A stretch of 64,000 bases of DNA from Berberis thunbergii (lineage: Eukaryota; Streptophyta; Magnoliopsida; Ranunculales; Berberidaceae). The first letter of the stretch is position 1, and each line of letters starts with the position of its first letter. The stretch is from positions 62,001 to 126,000 of the forward strand of contig QNQO01009159.1 in NCBI GenBank assembly GCA_003290165.1, given 5' to 3'. Under the pieces are notes generated by a model that saw only the letters and a program-made list of their open reading frames with translations, did no database searches and was not told the DNA's origin. Shown here piece after piece: positions 33,565-45,879 of the stretch. The position numbers and the translations under genes are program-made.

Positions 33565-34441
33565 TGTAGTTAAGGCTTTGAGGTGGAGGGGCCTGAAAAC
33601 GACTGAGGCGTGAGGCGGACGCCTCACTTCACTAAGGCGGTCTTAACATAGTTTTATTTATTTATTTTTTATAATAGATTAAAACATATTAGCATAATAA
33701 TATACATTATCATTTTGTTAAGTATCATAAGAAAATATGTACAAAAAGTGACGCAACTACCAATAATCGAAATGAAAATATAATAAAGTTGTATAAAACA
33801 TAGCGAAAAGATGCACAACATAAGTGTCACGTAACTACATAAGATGCGCAAAGATGCTCTACATAAGTTGTGAAAAGATGCACTACATAAGTGTCAAATA
33901 ACTTGCAAACATCCACTAAATCGTTAAAAATCAATAATCTTGAAAGAATAGAAACTAGAGAATATTGAACATTTGTTAGAAGAAATTGTTAGAATGGTTG
34001 GTAAAAATCCACAAGTATGATCATTATTGGATTCCAAAAGCATAAAAATCATTGATATGTTTCTCCAAAAAATATTTAAAAAAAAGTGTAACATATTTAT
34101 CAAAACTTAAAAATTCTTTATCTTGTTTGTTTGTTTGTTATTTGGAAATACCTGATTTGAAGGCAAAGAGAAGGTGGAACAACAAGTATGACACCAAGAA
34201 ACATAAAAATAGGTTGCAACCTCTTTTGCTACAACTGGGCTAAAAATAGGCTGCAACCTCTTTTGCTGCAAATGGGCTGGAACCTTTTTTGCTGCAAACA
34301 GGCTTAAAATGGGTTGGCTGCAACAATTTCGGTCCGAGGCGGACGCCTTATTTCACTGGACCGCATTGCCTCACTTTGAGGCGGAATTCTGTAATAATGC
34401 CTTGAGGCTCAGGCGCGCCTAGGCGGTCGCCTTGACTACAC
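33565..34441. mobile_element. Non-autonomous element with GC-rich AGGCG-type ends in DDB2 intron
   Basis: The left edge TGTAGTTAAGGC and right edge GCCTTGACTACA are inverse to each other with one mismatch. Both ends carry clustered GAGGCGGACGCCTCA-like palindromes (33605-33640 and 34335-34430), while the interior is AT-rich and noncoding. The superfamily is unknown, and no target duplication could be fixed. Confidence 0.5.
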
Positions 34442-34624
34442 TGATCTTTCTAATTCCTCCAACCCCCGGACGTATGAATTAGCAGATATTTGAGGTCACA
34501 TTTCTCTGTTCTTTCTAACGGAGGATAGGATAGCACACGGAGGTGCTATCATGAATAGAAATTCACTCTTTTTTAATTATTTCCAAACTGTTTCACTTTT
34601 GAAAACATGAAAAGAGGATATAAA

Positions 34625-34875
34625 TGATGTATCTTATAGAATCAGTAAAGAACAAAATGAAATACACAGAGATTTGCAAACAAGAATGAAAGCTTCACTG
34701 TATTATGATCACAGAGCACTAGAATACTGACTTCTTGGTTGTGCTGACATCCTACTAATCCATAGCATGCTTTACTGAACTGGTTCCTGGTTCATTGTTG
34801 ATCCCATAGCTGTCCTCTGTTGTATTATTGCTTAGGCTTACGTCTCTGATATGTATGGTATATTGGAGGTCTATC
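34625..34875 (-). repeat. 3' LTR of gypsy element, internally deleted
   Basis: 251 bp, TGATGT at the left and TCTATCA at the right. It aligns to both ends of the 551-bp right LTR, but about 300 bp between TATGATCA and AGAGCACTAGAATACTG are missing. Confidence 0.9.
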
Positions 34876-35003
34876 AATTCTTCCCCCCCAAAGCAAACAC
34901 GTTGTCCTCAAGGTGAAATTCAGGGAATTGTTGTCGGATTAACTCAAAGTCCTCCCAAGTAGCCAAAAAAATCGGCAACCCCTTCCACTGTATTAAAACT
35001 TCA

Positions 35004-36211
35004 TCAGGAAAAATTGTTGTTCAATGACTTAGAGGGCATTTCCAGTACCTTTTCGGGAGTTACCAACAGTTCTAAATCTGCACTTAGCTGAGGAGGAAGG
35101 GTTGCTGATGTAAGACCGTTTCCTACTGCTTTACGCAATTGAGAAACATGGAATACTGGGTGGAGTTGTGATGTTGCGGGCAATTCCAACTTATACGCCA
35201 CCTGACCCACTTTTTGAAGAACCTTGTAAGGTCCATAGTATCTTGCTGCCAGCTTCTTCTTTCCTCTTTTTACCAATGACTGTTGACGGTATGATCTTAA
35301 TTTCAAAAAAACCATATCACCTATTGTCTCACCTTGACAGGTCAGCGTGCCGTTTCATCCTCTGTTGTGCTCAAAGCAGTTGCATTCTTAGATCATCTAG
35401 GACAACATCCCTATCCAACAACATTTGTTTTACTGACGATACTGTAGTACTCCCTTGGTCTACCATCAACAACTTAGGAGGGTCTCTTCCATATTAAGGC
35501 TTTGAAAGGGGAACATCCAAGAGAGGAGTGAGTAGAAGTATTATACCAATATTCTGCCCACATCAACCATTTCATCTACTGCTTGGGCTTACAGGAAGCA
35601 AAACACCTTAAGTAAGTCTCTAAACAGCGGTTAACCACCTCGGACTGCCCATCGGTTTGGGGATGATATGCGGTGCTTTGCTTGAGAACGGTTCCTTGTA
35701 AACGAAATATTTCTTTTCAAAAATGGCTTAAAAAAATATTGTCCTTGTCCGTAATGATTGAGAGGGGAACCCCATGAAGCCGTACAATCTCTTGTATGGA
35801 CATTTTAGCCACTACCTCAACCGTGAAAGGATGACACAGTCCAACAAAGTGGGCGTACTTGCTCAAGCAATCAACTACCACCAAAATTGTATCTACCCCA
35901 TTGGACTTGGGCAATCCTTCAATAAAATCCATTGTAATGTCATCACATACCTGAGCTGGTAAAGGAATTGGTTGCAACAAACCTGCTGGAGAAGTTGCCA
36001 TATATTTATTTCTTTGACAAATGTCGCACTTTGCCACCATTCGAGCAATATCAGATCTCATAGCAACCCAATACATTTCTCTCGCCAACCGCTGATAAGT
36101 CTTGGTTTCCCCGGAATGCCCCCCCATAGGTGAACCATGAAATTCTTCAAAAATAATAGGAAGGAAAGAGGATGTCCGAGAAAGCACTAACCGTTCCTTG
36201 TAGAATAGCAA
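35004..36211 (-). pseudogene. Gypsy integrase and C-terminal region
   Basis: From 36211 leftward: FEEFHGSPMGGHSGETKTYQ and the zinc-finger CDICQRNK, then the catalytic core with DFIEGLPKSNGVDTILVVVD, ITDKDNIF and, after a stop near 35717, a remnant with [17 protein letters not shown] that includes the last catalytic Glu. 35315-35004 encodes [20 protein letters not shown] and [12 protein letters not shown], the GPY/F module, followed by a chromodomain-like tail. The normal enzyme inserts the element's cDNA. Stops at about 35715 and in the following 400 bases inactivate it. Confidence 0.85.
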
Positions 36212-36253
36212 CCCTTGTCGTAACTCAAACCCCGTATATGCACTGCTTCCATT

Positions 36254-37608
36254 CTAAAGATCGTTTCTTATTTGCTGAAGTTGTTCATCAGCTTCAAGGT
36301 CCTCCTTCAACTTATCCCAGTCCCTCCATTGAGAAAGCACTAATGTTGAACATTCAGGCAAGAACCGAACTCTAGATAAAGCATCGGCTGTTGTATTTGT
36401 TTTTCCTACCTTGTAATGGATTTCAAAATTGTAACTCATGAGCTTAATAATCCATTTATGATATTCTGCCCAAATGACCCTTTGTTCCAATAAAAATTTA
36501 AGACTCTTATGATCAGTGCAAACTATAAATCTCTACCCCAGCAAATATGGCCTCCATTTGGCGATGACGAACACTATTGCCATCAATTCTTTTTCATAAA
36601 CCGATTTATGCCTAGCTTTTTGCCCCAACACCTGACTGAAATAGGCAATAGGCTGTTGATCTTGCATTAAGACTGCACCCAACCCATAGCCTGAAGCATC
36701 GATCTCTATTACAAACACTTTTGAAAAATCGAGCATTGCAAGAACAAGAACTTCTGTCATCTGTTGCTTCAAAGCTTAAAAAGCTGTTTCGGCATCAAAA
36801 TTCCACCCAAAATTGTCTTTCTTAAGTTGCTGAATTAGTGGCCAAGCCACTGTGCTATACCCTTCAACAAACTTTCTGTAATACCCCGTCAACCCCAAAA
36901 ATCCCCTCAAATCTGTGATGTTCTTAGGCGTCGACCATGCCAGCATCGCCTTAATCTTGAATGGGTCGACCGAAACTCCAATCACATGCCCAAGATATGC
37001 TAACTCTTGTTTGCCAAATTCACACTTCTTTCTGTTGGCGTAAAGTTTATGTTGTTCCAACAATGCTAACACCGTTGAGAGATGCTCCAAGTGATCCTCT
37101 AACTCTGAACTGTATATTAGAATATCGTCGAAGAACACTAAGACATACTTCCGCAAGTAGGGCTTGAAGACTTCATTCATTAGCGCTTGAAAAGTCGTAG
37201 GAGCATTTGTTAATCCGAAGGGCATTACCAAAAACTCGTAATGGCCTTCATGGGTGCGAAAGGCTGTTTTGTTCTCATCTCTCTCCTTTATTCGAATTGG
37301 TGATACCCGGATTTTAAATCCAATTTAGAGAACCAATACGCTCCATGTAACTCGTCAAGGAGTTCGTCGATGGCTGGTATTGGAAATCTATCAGGGACGG
37401 TTTCCTTATTTAATGTCCTGTAGTCGACGCAGAACCTCCAACTACCATATTTTTTTTTAACTAACAATACGGGACTTGAAAATGGGCTCTTACTTGGTCG
37501 TATGATGCCTGTCGCCATCATCTCTTTAATCAACCTTTCAATCTCGTCCTTTTGGAATTGGGGGTATCTGTAGGGCTTGACATTAATCGGAGAAGCTCCT
37601 TCTCGCAT
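36254..37608 (-). pseudogene. Gypsy reverse transcriptase and RNase H
   Basis: 37608-37288 encodes [39 protein letters not shown] and [12 protein letters not shown]. After a one-base shift near 37295, 37231-36776 gives [17 protein letters not shown] and the active site [15 protein letters not shown] at about 36773 precedes RNase H (36772-36533; VIEIDASGYGLGAVLMQDQQ), and a further break leads to 36490-36254 (KVGKTNTTADALSRV). Domain order RT-RNase H-integrase is that of Ty3/gypsy elements. Confidence 0.9.
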
Positions 37609-37847
37609 GCAAATGGCATGTTCATGCCCTCTTATAGAAGGTAATCCTTAAATCGTGCTGAAAACCATCTGGAATCTCTCCAATACCTTCCCAATTTCAC
37701 CCCCAATTGCTCTGTCCACTTCACTAGACGCATATAAATTTCCCAATTCTATCATCACCCCATGTTTTTCCTGTCGAAAAGTCCTCCACATTGCTTTCAG
37801 AGAAACCAAAGACTTCCCCAATGTCAGATCACCTCGTAGTGTTTTAG

Positions 37848-38396
37848 TTACCCCCTACTTTCGAACTTCATTATTTGAGATTTCCAATCGGTGTAAGTGA
37901 CTCCTAATGTCGCCAACCACTTGATCCCCAAAATTACATTTGAGCTTCCTAACCCCAAGGGTAGCAAATCTTCCTCTACCTCCAACTCTGAGAGTGTCAG
38001 CTGGACTCCCTTGCAAACTCCACTGCCCCTTACCGACTCCCCAGTACCCATGGTGACCCCATAAGAATCCGTGGATGTCACCTTCAAACCCAACGGCTTA
38101 ACCAAACTACTGGCAGTGAAATTGTGGGCAGCCCCACTATCCACCAAAACCACTACTTCCTGTGCACAAATCTTACCTTTGAGATGCAGGGTTTTTGGCA
38201 TGGTCCAACCTACCACCGAATTCAAAGACACTTCCACCGTCCCATCAACCTCCGCGGCCTCTAACTCGTATCCTTGATCTGTGTCACCTTCCTCTTCTCC
38301 TTCCAAGATCTCCTCTTCTTGAGTGACCAAAATCATGAGTTTCTTCCTTTTACAACGGTGCCCTGGTTCGAATTTCTCATCACAACGAAAGCACAA
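37848..38396 (-). pseudogene. Gypsy zinc knuckle and aspartic protease
   Basis: Begins CFRCDEKFEPGHRCKRKKL, a CCHC knuckle, then an acidic linker and the protease motif VVVLVDSGAAHNFTA with the catalytic Asp. It ends with SNVILGIKWLATLGV. This 182-codon segment is open. Confidence 0.85.
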
Positions 38397-38744
38397 CCCT
38401 TTCTCTTGTCGTCATCGAAGCTCCTCATCACTGAGCCGCCGATAACTCCCTCTTCCCAGATCTTTTTTGCCCCTTCTAGAGCTCGATACTCCTTGTTTGC
38501 AATTGCTTTGTTGTTTCTAAAAATCTAGGGTTTTCAGTAACCCTAAATCGCCCTGGAGTTGGGCTTGGGCCTGGACCCGTTCCCCCCTTGCTAGACCCTA
38601 GCAACAATTATTTTTCTTCTATGCGTTGTGCTAAAGTCATGGCCCAGCCCAGCGATAAAGGTTCCATAATTCTCAATACGGCTCTGATTTGGGGCTTAAG
38701 GCCATTCACAAACTTGCTTATATACACCTCTTCTAGAAGATGAT

Positions 38745-39182
38745 CTAATGGTGCTGCGAGGGTGATGAATTAGCAACGATAATCATACACATTTCCTTTT
38801 TGTTTGAGTGCCAGAAATTGCTCACATAGTGTCCTTTCGGTTGTTGAACGAAATTGCAACAAAAACAATTTTTAAGTTCTTCCCACAGCAAGATGGGACG
38901 CCTCTTGTGCTCCCATTGATACAAAATCAATGCATCTCCCTCAAATCCAACTACCGCGGCCTCCAACCTTTCCTCATTGGTGTAATGTTGCAATTGGAAG
39001 AACCTTTCCGCCTTCAAGATCCATCCATCTGGGTGAACTCCATCAAAAATCAGCATTTCAAGCCTTCTAAATCTTGTTTCCGGTTTGTGGCCATGGACTC
39101 CAAATCTTTCTTCCACCATTGATACTTTATCTCCTAAGCCAGCACCTTCCGCCTTCTTGGATTGTTCCGATGATGAGGCCAC
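38745..39182 (-). pseudogene. Gypsy gag (capsid) region
   Basis: Reads MASSSEQSKKAEGAG at the start, then LEMLIFDGVHPDGWILKAER, FFQLQHYTNEERLEAAVVGF and a WEELK block, as in the retrotransposon gag domain (PxFDGxxPxxWLxxAExxF). The frame breaks near 38750 before the zinc knuckle. Confidence 0.8.
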
Positions 39183-39384
39183 TCATGAAGACTATTCACA
39201 CAATTTCACCAAATGTTCTAGTTTCTGTACAATGGTAGTAATCTCTTCCTTGATTGAACCAATCTCATGGTGTACTCCATCGACCATTCCTTCTACCATT
39301 TCTACCCTTGCTGCCATGTTTGTTGTGCCAGATTGGCTGACTGTTTTTCCTGTCATCACTAGATCTCCTGCTCTGATACCAATA

Positions 39385-39935
39385 TGATATATCTTATAGA
39401 AGAATCAGTAAAGAACATGATGAAATACACAGAGATTTGCAAACAAGAATGAAAGCTTCACTGTATTATGATCATAGGCACTTAGAGAGGCCTGAAATTC
39501 TCCAAATGAGCAATTGCTCTTTGTACATATGTTTTTACAAAATGAATGAATGAATCCCTCTTTCTCTTACTACTCCCCTTGTATAGGAGTTCTTCTTACT
39601 GTCATACATTTGCTAACAGACAACTTGCTTAGAGCACTTGCTCAAACAACTTGCAAATACAACTTACTAACAGAATGCTAACCACTTGCTAATACTAACA
39701 ACTTGCAGTGCTAACCACTTGCTAATACTAACAACTTGCTAGAACACAACTTGAGAATACTGAATACTAACAGAGCACTAGAATACTGACTTCTTGGCTG
39801 TTCTGACATTCTGCTGAACCATAGCATGGTTTACTGGACTGGTTCCTGGTTCATTGCTGATCCCATAGCTGTCCTCTGTTGTATTATTGCTTAGGCTTGC
39901 GTCTCTGATATGTATGGTATATTGGAGGTCTATCA
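39385..39935 (-). repeat. 5' LTR of gypsy element
   Basis: 551 bp, bounded by TGATATATC and GGTCTATCA (plus strand). Between 39600 and 39780 it holds tandem-like ACTTGCTAATACTAACA repeats, which are absent from the other LTR. Confidence 0.9.
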
Positions 39936-42054
39936 ATAAACGTTTGGTGGGGCATTACAGAAGATGTCCCTGGAGAATGGGGAATCATCCAACTATATTG
40001 AACTTAGACAGGGAAGCTAGCAGGGTGGAGAACTTGGGAAGTCTTAGGTGTGCCAGTCCCTGTTTGGATATGTTGTTAGTGGGACTTGGCATGCAAATTC
40101 TTGTAGTAACTGATGAAGACATAACATGATCTTAGTCATCTTGGATTTAAATTGTTTATTTGTTGCAAATCTGATTTCTAGGCGACCTTTGCTTAGGGTC
40201 CAAGCAGTCGGAGAATGTTGTATGGCATGGACCTCAATCAAGATAAAGGTGTTGTGCTTGTTTCAGATAACTTTGGATACCTCTATTTTGAGTATTTATT
40301 CATCCCTTGTTATGGAATGACGCTTTTGTTATTGTACACTCATATAGCTTTATGTGCTTCTATGCTGCTGATTGTATCTAGAGTTATCTGGCCTTTGTAT
40401 TTATATGTCCCGTGTACATCAGAATATGTTGTATCCCGTGTCTTCCTGCTAGTACTTCTTTTAAATATCAGTTTGAACCTTACAAAGGATAGTACTCCAC
40501 TTAATTGAGGTTAACTTATTTTGTTATTCTATTTTTTGGTGGGCATGCGATCGCATAACAAAATTGATGAGACTGTTTTGATCCATAAAAAGGGTACAAA
40601 AGTTGTGGGCCTTCACTGCAATCCCATTCAGTCAGATCTTCTTCTAAGCTGTGGAAATGATCACTTTTTGAGCTTTCGGAACTGCTGTTTTTTTTAATAA
40701 TGATATTTTATGATAGGAATGTTTAGTGTATGAACTAAGTCAGCTAACACATCTATCTACCAATGCGTGGGTTTTGCACCCTTCGTTGTCTCTTTCTGCT
40801 TTTACTGCACTGCTAAATCTTATAGTAGTTTATTTATTATTAGTTTTTTCAAGGCTCGGATATGGGATATGTGTAAATTACAAACTGAACTGTCTCTTGC
40901 AAATCTTTCCCACAGAAGCGTAGTGAACTCTGCATATTTTTCTCACGGTCTGGCTGTAAAATTCTTACTACATCTCAGGACAACCATATCCGAGTATGGG
41001 ATTCCATTTTTGGGAATTTGGATTCCCCTAGCAGAGAGATTGTTCACAGTCATGATTTCAATCGTCATTTAGCCCCTTTTAAAGCTGAATGGGATCCTAA
41101 GGTATTTACTTTTTTGATTTAGAAAGCCTAAAATTTATTTGTCTTCAAGACTAAACCTATTGGCAGAACCTGTCAGAGTCCCTTGCAGTTATTGGCCGTT
41201 ACATAAGTGAGAACTATAATGGTGCTGCTTTGCATCCCATTGATTTCATAGATGCTAGTACAGGACAACTGGTGGCTGAAGTCATCGAACCAAATATCAC
41301 AACCATCAGTCCCGTAAACAAATTGCATCCGCGTGACGATATTATGGCAACTAGGAGTTCAAGGTTAGTTTCATGATCTCTTCAGCTGCTGCAGTATGAA
41401 CCTCATGTTATAATATTACAACTGAGTCTGAACCTTTATTGAAGATTTCAACATGGTAGCGATGTAAAAGAGAAACCTAAGATGAAGACTTGGATACAGT
41501 GTCAAATAGTCTGATGCCTCAGTACAACAAGTAGATAGATGACTGGGTAAAACAATTAACTATTCATAATAAATTTTCTTCTGTAAGAAGTAGATTAGTG
41601 GTTAGGAGATGAAGATGGACATGGAATGGAAGTTTATGGAATCAATGCCTACTGACTTTTATTACATCATGACAGTCGATCCAGTCTTTAACACTGGCGT
41701 GTTAATTTTCATGAAAAGCATTGCTCTCGTGTCTGGCTTCACTCATTTTCACTTTTTGCCGCTTATATGATATCCTAGCTCATTATATACATTGTATTGT
41801 TTTATGATACCAGGTCACTTTTCATTTGGAAGACTAAGGATGAAACGGAGTGTGCTCAAGAAAATGATGAAAGAAAAATTGTTCTATGCGGAAAGTCTGA
41901 AAAGAAACACAATAAGAAGTTTGGTGGTGAAAGTGATGACGATTCTGACGATGACACGTTCAGCTCCAAGGGTAAGAAGTCCAAATCTATGAAACCTGTG
42001 GCCAAATTAAGTAATAATGTTAAATCTAAGTCGACAAAGAATTCAAAACCATAA

Positions 42055-44802
42055 TCAAAATGATCATAATGCAGGAAAAAAAAAAAATTGCTGAAAGTTC
42101 ATGGTTTGCCATGTTCCATCCATGTACAGTTTTGGTTATGCATCAGTGTAGTGCATGTCTTTTGAAATATTTGCCCTCTTTGTTATCTAAATTGTGTAAC
42201 AAGGAGAACCTTTTTCTGTACTGTTAGCAAGCTAGTTCATAATTATTAGCGTTGGTTAGAGGTGAGGATCTTTGGCGCAACCTTATGGTTTATGTATTGT
42301 TAACCCAATCAAATCATGTACTATTGGAGAAAACATTGGAAAGAAATCTGTTTGTAATACAGTAAATGTATAGACTTTGTATCCGAGGTTGCTATATAAC
42401 AGCTTTTGCTCTCCCATCCTCGAAAGGTATCAAGTTAACCATAGCGCTCAGGCTGGACAAGAAAATTATTTTTCACATGTACCAGACTTGGTTTAACTAT
42501 TAAGCACTTTTTATGTTACATAACTGTTTTACTTTATTTTTTCTACACACAAACGCTATATTTGAGCGGTAGTGTTGATAAAGGAGAAGCTAATTTGCAA
42601 TTTACAGAGCTCCACATCAGGCATATTGGGATTCTCGAGTCTAGCCCAAGTTTGATAGGTTTGTTTGAAGTTTAGGGGCTGGGTTTAGGCTGATTGAGTT
42701 GCTATTCAGTGTGCTCTGGTTGCACTCTTGCAACAAGAATGTCGAGGTCCCCAATTGTACAATAAAATCACTGGTTAATGTACCTAGTGGATACAAAACG
42801 GAGTTATGCTTACAAAATGGGCTAGACGACTATAAAAGTTTTATGTCTGCTGAACTTTCTTCTATGATTGCATTGTAATGGGAAGGTATAAATTGCAGTA
42901 TCTTTGTGGGTGTGTGGCTTTATATAAGTTGCGATTGTGGAGATGTTCCTAGTACGTTATGGAGGGCATGTGAAATTTTGTCAAAAGTCATGATAATTTG
43001 GTGGCAAAAGTGCTAAAAGAGTGGATATTTTATTGTTTGATGTACTTTGAATCAAGGATAGTGATTCGTTTTTTTTTTTTATTTAAGTTGTGTCAGTTTG
43101 ATTTTAAGAAATAATTTCTTTTGTATAGAAAAATTGTAAATTTTTTAATTGTAATTTCAAATTTAATAATATAAGTTGTATACTTAAAACTTTTTAATAT
43201 TACATAAAAAGTTTCACACAACTCACATTGTCATGCAAATTACATATTATATAAGAATCACTCACATCACAAATTTTTTGATACTAAAATATTGAAATAT
43301 TTATATTTTTCTTAGGAGAATTTATTTGAGAAAAATTAAATATTTTGAATTTTAAAATATATTTCGATAACTCTAAAATAATAAATACTTTGTGAAATTT
43401 TGACGCTTCCATATTCCTTCCTTTGAATTGAACATATGAGATACATTGTAAATGTATCAAATATTGAGATTCAGAAGGTTCAGTTGGATATAGTTTATAA
43501 GTATCATATCTCAACAAGACAAGTTATTTGTGTTGCCTGTTTGTGTTTCATCAAGTTGTTTACGCTTCTTACTACATTTTCCTTCTGTTCTGTATTTCTT
43601 TCTTTGTATAGTTCTAAAGTTTTTTTCGTTTTTACTTCGTATATTGAAAAGACCAATTTTGCAATGGAAGGTGTATGTATTTATTATCTTTTCTCCAGTG
43701 TAACATTACCTTGCTTGTGATTTCTTTCGCGGTCTAAAGAATGGATTGTTATTTTTTCTACCTCACTTAACTCATTTTACTATTTTTCAGCTAATTAATG
43801 GCATTGGATTTGTCTCTGCCAAGGGAAGTGGTTGTTCTATTTACCAAGAATAGTAAAACGGATTATAGAGGGAAGTCGATACGCATCACTCGGAAACATG
43901 TGACATGGCATGGTGTTCTTGCATGAGTAATTTGGTGCGATACATATTATCTTTCAGACTACAAATTATCTTCTTAAAATAAAATAAAAATTATTTTCAA
44001 TTATAACATGGCTCTTGTTTTTATAAAAAAAAACCTGTTGCATTGATTTTTTTTTTTTTTTTAGTTTGACAGTCACTAGTTTATATCTAAGAAAATTAAT
44101 TGAGTCTAATACCCATTTTTTAACAGAGCCGCTAAGTCCATGTCATTGACTGGTTAAGATTAATTTTTGAACTATTTTTCTCATTAACTTGGATTAATTG
44201 AGTAATTTTTCGATGAACCCCTGGTGATTCCGACGGAGGAGAAATGTTGTTGCTGGACTCAGAGACTGAAGAGAGGTCGCGGAGGTTGAACTTCGACAGG
44301 ACTCAGCGGTCGGAGAACTCAGATAAGCCTCCACTTGAATTTCGTGACTGTAAGAGTCGCAGAAGAGTATGAGATATGTTTCTTTATTTTAGTCTTGCTC
44401 TGTTTTATTCTTTCTTTTGGAATGGTGTTTGAGGTGGTTGGTTTCTTTTCTTTATTTTAACCTCCACTTCTTACCTATATGGGTATGGGGTTGGTGGCGA
44501 TGGAGGTATGGGGTTGGTGGCGATGGAGGTTGGGTGTTGGGGTGAAAGGAGGGTTAAAAAAATTATACTCAATTAACTTAAGGTAAGGATAAAATGGTTT
44601 AAAAATAGTTTTGATTAGTCGTGGACTTGACGGTTTTTTCAAAAAAACAAGTGTTATACTCAATTAATTTTCAAAACAAGGGTTAAACTATAATATATAT
44701 AAATGAATGACTTTCAAACTCTAATAGATATAAATTAACGGTTCTTTAATCAATTATTTTTTTCATCTTTTGTATATTCTTCATTAATTATTAAATTACA
44801 TA
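42055..44802. other. AT-rich intergenic stretch without a recognised gene
   Basis: The first part is the 3' flank of the DDB2-like locus. Two short ORFs of 42 codons start at 43798 and 44244 (MLLLDSETEERSRRLNFD); neither is recognised. ATTTCGATAACT...AAATTTTGACG near 43365-43405 recurs in similar form at 63470-63512, so a dispersed repeat is likely. Confidence 0.35.
44478..44535 (+). repeat. Short GGTGGCGATGGAGGTATGGGGTT duplication
   Basis: The 23-bp unit TATGGGGTTGGTGGCGATGG-AGG occurs twice in tandem and a third time in part. Confidence 0.7.
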
Positions 44803-45240
44803 AAGAGTCGTGATTCAATCCGCATCTAATAGATTAATCTTAGGGATATATAGGGAAAAAAATATGATTAAAGATTCTCCCAATTACCTAATATGTAAAA
44901 AAAAAAAAAAATTAGAAAAACTAGTTCCAATAAGTTTCTCAAACTCTGCTAAACAAGAACTCTTCTTATTCTTCCAATGTCTCTCCCATTCACATAAGAG
45001 TTTTTTTAATTAATTGAGTATCATTCTCATTCAAACAAGAATTATTTACTCTGCAAAACAACATTTATCTATTAACAAGAATTCCTTCTCATTTTTCCAT
45101 TCACGAACTCTGGGAATACTTTGGCTTAATTTTTCTATTTTTCTTTTGCATTTTTTTGTAATAGTGAACTCAATTTTCTTTAGGTTTTATTTTTTTGGGT
45201 ACTTGTCGTTGGTATCATCCTGAAGACAGTGAAACTTCAT
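44803..45240 (+). repeat. Left arm of a long inverted repeat
   Basis: Contains AGAGTCGTGATTCAAT, CTAATAGATTAATCTTA, CAATTACCTAAT plus a poly-A tract, and then repeats of AACAAGAATTCTTCTCATT-like words. All occur in the same order, inverted, at 51715-53125. The arm is continuous here, whereas the right arm carries two insertions. Confidence 0.75.
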
Positions 45241-45385
45241 GGTATTTACTTTTAATTTTAATTTTAGTGTCACTAGTCAATATATGAATACTTTCAAAAT
45301 AATTTTATATAAGAATATGTTATGAGGTACAATAGTGGTTGTTTTGCTGGGGTGATTGGATGCGTTAGTCATAATGTTCAGAAAT

Positions 45386-45552
45386 TCTAAATGGCGAGGA
45401 AACCAGCGAGGGAGGAGGGTATGACCGCTCATCCCCTTGAGATGCGCGACTGCATTCTCGAGATGTGCAGAAGCGCAAATCTCGAGGGGGATGAGTGGTC
45501 ACACCCTGCCCCTCGCTGGCTTCCTCACCCCTTTCCTCGACAGTTAGACAGG
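45386..45552. repeat. GC-rich hairpin repeat, copy 1
   Basis: Starts TAAATGGCGAGGAAACCAGC, ends with the imperfect inverse CGCTGGCTTCCTCACC, and folds back around GATGCGCGACTGCATTCTCG. The family's arm reads GCGAGGAAACCAGCGAGG. Flanked by TTCTAA on the left. Confidence 0.75.
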
Positions 45553-45879
45553 CTCCATAATGTTCTTTTTAGGGGGAGGGGGGTATTCAATCACGTATTT
45601 TAATGGATTCTGAAAGATTTTAAAGTCCATTAAAATATAGGGGTATTCAATTAAGGATTTAAAACAATACAATGAAATCCAGAGGTATTCAATCATGGAT
45701 TTTAAATGATTGTTTTATAATCCATTAAAATCATGGGGTATTCAATCATGGATTTTAAACAATACAATAAAATCTAGGGGTATTCAAACAACATGAGATT
45801 TTAATGGATTTGTTGACTTGATGGATTTTGAAGGACTTTGAAGGATTTATTTGTGAAAAATATAAATATCAAACTCCTT

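Larger units (their letters stand above)
34625..39935 (-). mobile_element. Complete Ty3/gypsy element, chromovirus-like (possibly Reina)
   Basis: LTRs at 34625-34875 (3') and 39385-39935 (5') flank gag, protease, RT, RNase H and integrase read leftward. The 5-bp target duplication ATAAA is exact (34620-34624 and 39936-39940). Next to the 5' LTR the minus strand has TTGGTATCAGAGC, the initiator tRNA-Met primer site; next to the 3' LTR it has the polypurine tract TGGGGGGGAAGAAT. The downstream end after the integrase reads [17 protein letters not shown], a chromodomain-like motif. At 5.3 kb it has the compact size of Reina-type elements (inference). Several stops and shifts make it non-autonomous. 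It lies antisense in the DDB2-like pseudogene. Confidence 0.9.
31537..42054 (+). pseudogene. DDB2-like WD40 DNA-damage-binding protein, disrupted
   Basis: Exons follow plant DDB2 in order: 31537-31664 (GVVPTPCRSTRYAVNFVFQR), 32247-32369 (YHSKHVTCLEFHPTNNNILL), 32475-32565 (KGQLGVWDY, KTVYGNIHSC), 32685-32805 (DGTLYATSSDGTISCTDL), 40197-40290 (MLYGMDLNQDKGVVLVSDNF), 40556-40667 ([20 protein letters not shown]), 40854-41101 (NHIRVWDSIFGNLDSPSREI), 41167-41363 ([19 protein letters not shown]) and 41814-42054 (acidic/basic tail, TAA). Lesions: frameshift near 32505, TGA at 32761-32763, lost donor after 40667, frameshift near 40945, and the 5' exons absent. An intron now spans 7.4 kb with a gypsy element. 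DDB2 recognises UV lesions with DDB1-CUL4; this copy cannot encode it. Confidence 0.9.

Noticed and set aside
34625..39935. An endogenous pararetrovirus
   Set aside because: LTRs, a tRNA-Met primer site next to an LTR, an integrase and a 5-bp duplication show an LTR retrotransposon; no movement or coat protein is seen.
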